From Siphlonurus alternatus (taxonomy: Eukaryota; Arthropoda; Insecta; Ephemeroptera; Siphlonuridae): DNA of 64,000 bases. Below the pieces are notes generated by a model. The model made no database searches. It was given only the letters and a program-made list of their open reading frames with translations, and was not told the origin of the DNA. Position 1 is the first letter of the stretch, and every line of letters starts with the position of its first letter. This document shows positions 57,001 to 64,000 of this stretch, in pieces. The DNA lies in contig OX463784.1 of the NCBI GenBank assembly GCA_949825025.1, forward strand, positions 16,868,124 to 16,932,123, read 5' to 3'. A program made the translations under genes and the position numbers.

Positions 57001-59925
57001 TTTTAATGTGTAAAAAGAATGTACAGTATTAGAGATTTCAAAGCTTTACTAGTAGCAAGAATGGTAGATATTAAAAAAAATATTTAACTATGGCATGTAA
57101 ATTTTCATTTTTTATGACAATTGCTTTAATGTTTTGGAGGGTCTTCAAATAACTCAAATTACAACAATCCTAAAATTAGGACAGTCTTAGTGTATTCTTT
57201 ATTGTTGCGCTAAGACAGTCTTAGATTAAGTTCAGGTTAAGTGGTGTTATTTGAAGACCCCCCAAATTTTGGAAAGTTCTCCTAAAATTGTTTCAGTTCA
57301 CACATAACACAACATAAAAAATCAATTACATCATTGAATTTTCCACCTTTCTGTATCATGTTCTCAGTACCGTTCTATCAAGTGCCTCTTTGCCCCCACA
57401 GGAAACTCTTGCCAAAGAGCAGCGTGGTCTTGCCAGTGAGGTCGGACGTCAAGAACGTCTGGCCGCGAGCATCTCAGACCAAATGTGTGTTGAGGCGCAG
57501 GAGCTGCTACGACTCTTCGGTCTGCCCTACGTGATCGCCCCCATGGAGGCGGAGGCGCAGTGTGCCGTCCTGGACCTTCTGTCCCTAACCCAAGGAACTG
57601 TGACGGACGATAGTGACATCTGGCTGTTTGGAGGAAGGACTGTTTACAGAAACTTTTTCAACCAGACTAGGAATGTTGAGGCATACACTGCAGACATGAT
57701 CAACAAGTGTTTCAGTGAGTATCTTAGTTCATTATCAACATTTCAACCATTTGAACAAGTACCAGGGTATTTAGTACTGTATGTATTTTTGAACATAAAA
57801 AAGATTTGGTTTATTTAATTTGATATATTGTCTCATAGTGATATTTTATGTTTGTCCTTAGCAAAGTGTTCTTACACCTAGTTAATTGTATACAATGATT
57901 ATGTTTGCCCTTTCATTCCATTTTTTGTTTACATATAATAGAATACCTTACAGAATTATTGAAATAACCCAAACACATAACAAACAATTTGAAAATAGCC
58001 TTACTGGCTGAAATGGGGTACAGTATATTAATATATGACCAATAATATTAATTGACCCAAAATCAATCAACCATTTGTTGATCTCAGCTTGTTTTTACAG
58101 AACTTAGTCGCAGTCAGCTGGTGCTGCTAGCGCTCCTGGTGGGCAGTGACTACACTAGCGGTCTGCAGGGGGTGGGTCCGGTTACCGCCCTGGAGATCCT
58201 GGCCGCATTTGCTGGTGAGGCCCTCCCTAACCAGCCGGACGAGCTGGTAAAACCTCTCCGCAAGTTCAGGGAATGGTGGAGTGAACGGCAGGAGGTTCAT
58301 TCTGCAAAACTCAAGAGACTGAAGACCAAGCTGAGAGACCTCCGCATCCATGATGGTCAGTTTGATAATGTGACTGTATCTTATTAATTAATGTGATCTC
58401 GTAGTTCCATTTTGCTAGGATATCAGACTTATTTTGCCTCAAAATGCAAGATAGATGAATGAAATATGCTAGGTCAAAGGACCTCCAAATGAAAGGAGGC
58501 AATAATATTTTCCTTAGAAACCACATACAAAAAGCAATCTTTTTTAAAACAAAATACAGTATACATTTTATTGATTTTATAACTGTTCCCAATGCATTAT
58601 CATTTTAAATTAGTATTAAAATTAGATAACTACAAAACAGATAATTTTTTTTACATTTGTTCCTAAAATATTCGTCAACATCCACCTGTTGATTGCAGGC
58701 TTCCCCAGCGAGGCGGTGGCAGAGGCTTACATCCACCCGGAGGTTGACGACTCTCGTGAGAAGTTCTCGTGGGGCAAGCCGGACGTGCCAGCGCTGATCC
58801 AGTACGGTCGAGAGAAGTTCGGTTGGACCAAGCAGCACGCACAGAGCATCCTGCAGCCAGTCGTCAAGAGAATGGAGGACTCCTCGGTGAGTTACTGTAA
58901 TTTAGAAAAAAAAAAAAAAAATCCTGCTCTCCAACTCTTAATCCATGTTGGATCAGTAAAACAATAGACTACCGTATATTCTAACTGATCGAGCTGGCTT
59001 CAGACACAAGAAACAACCAATCTGTTAAATTACTAAATTTCTTTGATTATTAACTACTGTAATATTTCTTACTAATATTTCACTTGAAGTATATTTAGAT
59101 TTTTTTCTCCATTTTCATTGAAATATGGAAATACAGTATTAAAATAAATGTACCAGGTACCCTTTTTATTCCCTTTTAATTGTTTAATACAATTTAGAAA
59201 GGTTAATCAAATATTTAATACTGTATTTCCATTTAATATTTTGTTTGCTTGTAATTACAGTAGCATTTTTTCTTTTTATGTTTAATGTTCATGTTAAAAG
59301 CATTAGAAATGCAATATCAGCAAAAAATTAGAACTTTAATGAATTTAATAAATTCTAGGTCAAATTCTAATATTTCTCCTCATTCTATTTTTAGGTCCAA
59401 CAGCGTCTTGACTCCTTCTTTTCTGTCATTCCACAAGTCTCAAGAGTTGAGGATATGTTGAGCTCTCGAGTTCGTGAGGCCATCAGCCAACTTGGCTCAA
59501 CTTCAGATGAGCCCTCAACTTCTGCATCACAAGACGAGCCCTCAGTTGAGCCAACAGGCAGCAAGAGGGCAGCACCTTCCAGCAATGTCCCCACGAAGAA
59601 AAGAAAAACCATAGAGAAACCACCTCTTTCTACTTTAGAAGCCATGAGAAAAGCTCTGACAAAGAAACCTAGAAGACCAAAGATTCCTCTTCTACCACCA
59701 AAACCAACTACAAGTGAGACACCAAAACCAAGTACTAGTGTCGTTGTAGAAGAACGTATACCTCAGAGAGAGAAAGACAAAGATAGTGCATTTAATCGTA
59801 AAATGAAAGCCATTGAAGTATTTCGTAAGAGAAAATTAGATCCAACGCCAAGGAACAAGAAAGTCAAACAAAGTGTAAAGAATGATCATTATCTATCTGA
59901 GAGTAGCAGTGATGAAGCTCATTAA
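51087..59925 (+). CDS. ERCC5: XPG/ERCC5, structure-specific 3' endonuclease of nucleotide excision repair
   Basis: Thirteen exons: 51087-51174, 52351-52526, 53081-53214, 53397-53491, 53557-53717, 54087-54304, 54432-54648, 55440-56406, 56753-56913, 57402-57714, 58101-58355, 58699-58886, 59395-59925, about 1167 residues (human 1186). XPG cuts 3' of DNA lesions in the nucleus. The N-domain has [18 protein letters not shown] and RPVFVFDG; the I-domain has [18 protein letters not shown] and LLVGSDYT, so all expected catalytic acids are present. The long acidic spacer (mostly exon 8) separates them, as in XPG but not FEN1 or GEN1. The C-terminus holds a PIP box, QQRLDSFF, for PCNA and basic nuclear-localisation stretches (TKKRK, RKRKLD). 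The ATG sits one base after an acceptor-like tttgtag, so a 5'-UTR exon is possible. Exon 9 has an alternative in-frame acceptor at 56741. Confidence 0.95.
54786..54816. repeat. (AAAC)n microsatellite in ERCC5 intron 7
   Basis: About seven AAAC/CAAA units. A complementary (GTTT)n run of ~60 bp sits at 56660-56720, just before exon 9. Confidence 0.9.
54952..55070. mobile_element. 119-bp MITE in ERCC5 intron 7
   Basis: GGCCTGTTCGTAAACCCTGC and the inverted GCAGGGTTTACAAACAGGCC are flanked by TA on both sides. Inner words gtgtacac, taatcgaactt and ggttgattggg remain partly inverted. Confidence 0.8.
56660..56720. repeat. (GTTT)n microsatellite before ERCC5 exon 9
   Basis: About fifteen GTTT units followed by a T-rich polypyrimidine tract and the exon 9 acceptor. 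Such a long T/G run directly upstream of an acceptor could affect exon 9 splicing (inference). Confidence 0.9.
57133..57266. mobile_element. 134-bp MITE in ERCC5 intron 9
   Basis: TTTGGAGGGTCTTCAAATAA and inverted TTATTTGAAGACCCCCCAAA enclose a second inverted pair (taggacagtctta ... taagacagtctta-type words). Confidence 0.8.
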
Positions 59926-60022
59926 AGTAGTATTGTAATTTTTACAGCAATGAAAATTGTGTAATTGGATTGCATTTAAGCAGTTGTCTTATAGGTGCAA
60001 CAATAGCTCTCTGTGATTTTGT

Positions 60023-60028
60023 AATAAA
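60023..60028 (+). terminator. probable ERCC5 polyadenylation signal
   Basis: AATAAA lies ~100 bp after the ERCC5 stop codon, followed by T/G-rich sequence (ttgttggagtcttgattttt). Confidence 0.6.
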
Positions 60029-60239
60029 TTAAATTGTTGGAGTCTTGATTTTTATGTATTGGCTTTATAAACTATTGTCTACAAAAAAATTTAATATAAA
60101 TTATAATTTTATTAAGAGCTTTTTTATTGAATTTATACTTAATAAAAATATATTATTGTCAAGATGTACTATAATACTGTATATTTTTTGTTTCCCAATT
60201 TACCATTTTTTAGTATTTTTGAGAACCGCCCATTTCAGT

Positions 60240-61200
60240 GGCCCGTTGTTTTAATTTCAAATTACAACCCATTATAAAACTGACAACAAAGTCGTTTTAT
60301 ATTCTTTCTTGCTTACTTTTTCTCCTGTTCGTCTTTCTCAAGTTATCAATTGATCACTCTTGCATGGTAGAAAAAAAAAGTCACCATTGTAAATTCGAGG
60401 AATAGCTTGGCCCGGTCTGGGCCCGTTGGAGATTGCTGATGCTCAAGCATGGCTCAAGCCCACAGCCTGTGGGCCAAGCCTGGGCCTACACAGACCTCTA
60501 AAGAGTGTTTTACATTTTTTACAAAGAAATTTATAATGGCGTTATAAAGTTAGTGCGAACCAAGTGGTAACTCCTGGAACTACGTGCGTCTGGCGAGGAT
60601 TGCTGTATGGTAATTGTACTAGTTATATACCGGCCACACTATGTTATCGGCCACCCCATTTTTGAGGCACTTCGCGTCATTTGACGGAGTTTCACCCATT
60701 TGACCGCTCGATATATGGTGTTAGTGGTCCGAACACGCACAGAAAATTTCAGAACGATCGGACTATTTTAATTTTTTTTTAATTAACATGGTGGCCGATA
60801 ACCGCGACATGCCACAAACTTTTAGCAATATAATACCAACAAAATTAGGTGATGTTTTAAAAATCTGGTTATATATCTAATTATTTTTACTTTTAGTAAA
60901 ATACTGAATGATTAGGAAGAAATTGAAAGCTTTTGCAGAAAATGTCAGAAAATTAAAATGAAACTTACTTTACCCGCGTAGTTAAAATCATTTCTAAATT
61001 TTGTCCATAGGTGGCGTATGCTTACATGTTTATCAAAATTGAGCGTCTTGCTTTTGCGGGATAAAAAAGTACATGCGGCCTCTAATTTTGAAAAATCTGT
61101 AATTAATTAGCATTTAAGTGTAATTTAGAATATATTTTATAGTGAAGTAATTAATTTTTTATAGGTGTAATCCATCATAAGTTTATTTAGAGTTGTAAGA
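60240..61200. other. intergenic spacer before the acidic-protein gene
   Basis: Contains a small GC-rich stretch with gggcc palindromes (about 60410-60490) and a weak inverted pair ttatcggccacc / ggtggccgataa (60639 and 60790). No gene is visible. The GCGCA-pair module was not found here. Confidence 0.45.
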
Positions 61201-61332
61201 TATGAGAGAAGAATGAAAATAACTGGTGCCATCTTGCCCTGTTGATTATGGCGGTCTTTTCTACGATCCACAAAAACGTGGTTATTTACTGCTGATTTCC
61301 ATCTATAAAGTGGTTTTTAAGGATATATCAAG

Positions 61333-63288
61333 ATGAGTAGTAAAGATTTAGATGATATTTGTAGTTCTGACGAGTGGGGAGAGTCCATGGACGTTGCTGA
61401 TAGTGAAAATACTTCAGGTTTGAATTCGGAAGCGAATGTAAACACTCCTCTAAATGTTCCTACAGCAGAAGTGGGCCTTGTACCACCGCCCATCAGTCCC
61501 TCTGTAGAAATGTCTGAATCAAATGAGGTAAAACCTCAAAAATCTCCAATTGAAATGGATCCAGAAAGTCCCAGTGATAAAATAAACGTTCCAGAAATTG
61601 AAATGTTAAATGAACCCAATACAAATGATGATGCAGAAATGAAAGATTTATCTGTAAAATCTCCTGAAGATGTCGGAGAGTTAAAATCACCAAGTCCTAC
61701 AGTTGAAATGATTGATGATAATCTTGTAACTGAATCATTAAAATCACCAGTTCCAGTACCTGCAATAGAAATGAATGAATCGCTGGAAGATAATATTGAA
61801 AGTGAAATACTCAATTCTCCTCCACCTCCTCCTTTAAAAGAAACAGAATCAGATTTAACAAGCAAGGATGATATTAATGAAAAATCACCTTTGGTTACTG
61901 AAATCTGTGAAGAAGAAGCCTTGAAATCCCCAGCGACTGAAGATGATTTCCATTCAGCTACTGGAGAAGACCATGTCACAGCAATTGAAGAACTTGAGTC
62001 AGAAAATCATGAAGAAAAACCAACTGAAGAAACAGAAAATGAAGATAAAAAATTAGAAGAAGAGATTGATAAAGAAGAAATTGGCACAGAAGATGTAAAT
62101 TCAAGTTTGGAACAGGACATAGCAGAACTGAGTGACGGCAATGCTCCTGAAGAAACCACTGAAGCTGAGAAAGATGAAGAAAGCATCACAGAAACTCCAG
62201 CGACTGAGAAAATAACTGAAGAAGACGCTTTAAAAACAACTGAAAGTGAAGAAAATATTGAGAACGAGAAAGCTGAAGAATCTTCAGCTATACCCGCAGA
62301 AAAAGAAGCAGACAAAGAAAAAACAGACGACATCACAGAAACTGACATTTCAGATAAAGAACCATCTGAAAAAGAAACAGAATCATCAACATTAGAAGAC
62401 CCAAAACCATCAACTTCTAAAGACGATGCACCAACAGAAAAGCCTGATGATGACAAAGAAATATCTGAAGATCGTTGCACAAGCGCAGCAAAATCTGAAA
62501 AAGACAATGCGCTTTCTGGAGAAGATGATAATACTCAAATGAGTGATGGTATTGGAGATCGAGATAGCATTACAAACTTTGATGACGAATCACAGATGAG
62601 TGGTGACGCTAGCAAAGATGCTACCGAATTGTCCAACAAACTTGATAACGTTGAAGGTGTAACAGTCCCAGGAGGTGCTGACGGCGATGTTAACGTTGAG
62701 GAAGAACTTGGAGACGATCCTTTGGGTGCGACGTTAGATGATAAAGATAATGACGAACCAATGGAGGAAGAAATCTTGGGTGATACGTCATCTAACGAAG
62801 TGTCTATTTTACCTGATAGCGCTAAAACATTAACAGCAGGTAGTGCAGAAGGAGATGAAATTCTACCATTGTCTGAATCAGATAAAAGTAAGAAAGTAGA
62901 TGAAATTTTACCTCTATCTGAATCAGATACTAGTAAGAAAGTTGATGAAATATTACCACTCTCTGAATCAGATAAAAGTAAGGAGGTAGATGAAATTTTA
63001 CCACTTTCTGAATCAGATAAGAGTAAGAAAGTTGATGACGTCGCAACGGAAAAATCAGATTCTAAAGACGAGGACACAGAGAAGAGTTCTGATGACAAAA
63101 CTGAAGATGCAGCTACAGAGACTGAGAAAGTGGAAGAAGAGGCTGAGAAAAAGGAAGGGGAGGAGGCTGCAAAAGTGGCATCGTCCCCACCAAGTACTTC
63201 GGAGGAGAAAAAGGAGGAGGAGCCTGATGTGACTGACAAGCCAATCACAGAGGAGGGCGACAAGAAAGATGACTGCCCCAAAAAGGAG
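61333..63288 (+). CDS. unidentified very acidic, Glu/Ser/Thr-rich protein, first coding exon
   Basis: About 652 codons from ATG (61333) to a strong donor (aaggag|gtgaga, 63289), so the gene continues beyond the window. The sequence is low-complexity and rich in E, D, S, T and P, with repeated EMxE/SPxxxxEM words near the start (for example VEMSES, IEMDPES, AIEMNES). A 15-residue unit, EILPLSESDKSKKVD, is repeated four times (about 62859-63036). The N-terminus DDICSSDEWGESMD is the most distinctive part. No enzyme domain, signal peptide or membrane segment is seen; it is probably disordered. I do not recognise the family. The likely promoter lies near 61230 (gccatcttg, atggcgg). Long serine-rich antisense frames (62007-63362) are shadows of this exon. 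Confidence 0.8.
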
Positions 63289-64000
63289 GTGAGATAACAA
63301 ACATGCTTTGTTTTTTTGTGTGTATTTAGGTGGTATGGGGTGAAACCAACCCCTCCTTGCAATATAACTCCCTTTCTTCACACACTCCTCCCTTTCCCTT
63401 ACCCCATTGACGGTATAAACATGAACCATGATATTTTTATTGTTGGTCTTTGATATACTGTACAGTTAGCTTTATGTGCCTAATGCAGGTAACAATATAA
63501 AGGTCATTTCATGTCTCTTCCCCCCCCCCCCATCACCGCTTTGATATTAGCAACGCCCCCTCCCTCATCTGCTTGCTGTTAGTTCTCTGTAGGTCAATGC
63601 CTCGGGAAAACCCTCCCCCCCCCCTCCTCCTACAGGCCTCCCTCACTCGCCACGTTATATTATTATACTGTACATTATGTTACAGTGCTGTACTATCAGA
63701 GATGTGCCATCTTTTTAATATAATAGTTGATGAGCTGTGATGTTCTTTCCTGTCTACGCCCCAAGTGCATGTTCTTTGTTGAGAAAAGACAGTGCTGTAT
63801 GATTGATTATCACTACGTTTACATGACGGTGTTTAATGCGTATTCATTGACGACGCCTCATAAGAATAACATTATCCGTTGTCAACGAATGCGCATTAAA
63901 CACGGTCATGTGTACATAGTGACTGATTTCTTTGAAGTAAATAAATGTTAGGACAATTTAAAGCAGTAGTTCTGAGTCTTAATTTTAGCATTCATTTCAT
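63289..64000. other. start of the acidic gene's first intron
   Basis: Contains several poly-C runs (63521-63531, 63617-63626) and a MITE at ~63810-63922. No second exon was recognised before the window ends. Confidence 0.5.
63810..63922. mobile_element. 113-bp hairpin MITE
   Basis: cactacgtttacatgacgg, tgtttaatgcgtattc and ttgacgac are mirrored by gttgtcaa, gaatgcgcattaaaca and cggtcatgtgtacatagtg. The ~25-bp loop is gcctcataagaataacatta. Confidence 0.75.

Noticed and set aside
62007..63429. Serine-rich antisense frames of up to 275 codons
   Set aside because: They are the reverse complement of the Glu/Asp-rich acidic-protein exon, whose codon pattern keeps the opposite strand open.

Overview
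The window is AT-rich nuclear DNA from an animal, most likely an arthropod. Three loci carry a ZAD domain (zinc-finger-associated domain, an almost exclusively arthropod module) upstream of C2H2 fingers. Genes have introns with GT-AG borders, and the spacers are packed with animal-type repeats: CR1/jockey-like LINEs, a 5S-rRNA-derived SINE, a hAT element and many palindromic MITEs. No bacterial or viral gene organisation is visible. The species cannot be named from this sequence alone.

Layout. 1-9.7 kb holds no convincing gene; it is a mosaic of palindromic elements, a 1.45 kb non-autonomous hAT transposon with an 8-bp target duplication, and low-complexity blocks. 9.7-14.4 kb is a minus-strand ZAD-C2H2 gene (ZNF-A), and 20.8-26.3 kb is its close paralogue (ZNF-B), in the same orientation and with the same exon lengths. 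Between them, 14.68-18.37 kb is a palindromic MITE split at a TA by a 3.3 kb element built of ~78-bp repeats that are themselves made of ~10-bp T-tract units. 29.2-31.5 kb is a third, shorter ZAD-C2H2 locus (ZNF-C), also minus strand. Its 5' exon begins at a splice acceptor whose phase fits a THAP-domain module at 41.2-42.5 kb, so the two may be one THAP-ZAD-C2H2 gene. The intervening ~9.7 kb holds one LINE nested in another and a second, 4.7 kb copy of the 78-bp-repeat element (36.19-40.92 kb).

On the plus strand follow GPATCH11 (44.7-49.7 kb, five exons), ERCC5/XPG, the nucleotide-excision-repair 3' endonuclease (51.1-59.9 kb, thirteen exons, all catalytic acidic motifs present), and the first exon of an unidentified very acidic protein (61.3-63.3 kb, continuing off the window).

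The most unusual signals are: (1) the two decamer-built giant foldback elements with a shared ~0.8 kb non-coding core; (2) a ~130-150 bp module with two GCGCA boxes 36-38 bp apart, present just upstream of four gene starts (ZNF-A, ZNF-B, GPATCH11, ERCC5), always in the same orientation; (3) the possible THAP-ZAD-C2H2 fusion; and (4) 5S-derived SINEs, one of them 16 bp or so from a splice donor. Exon borders were read by eye from splice consensus, phase and homology; no transcript or search evidence was available.
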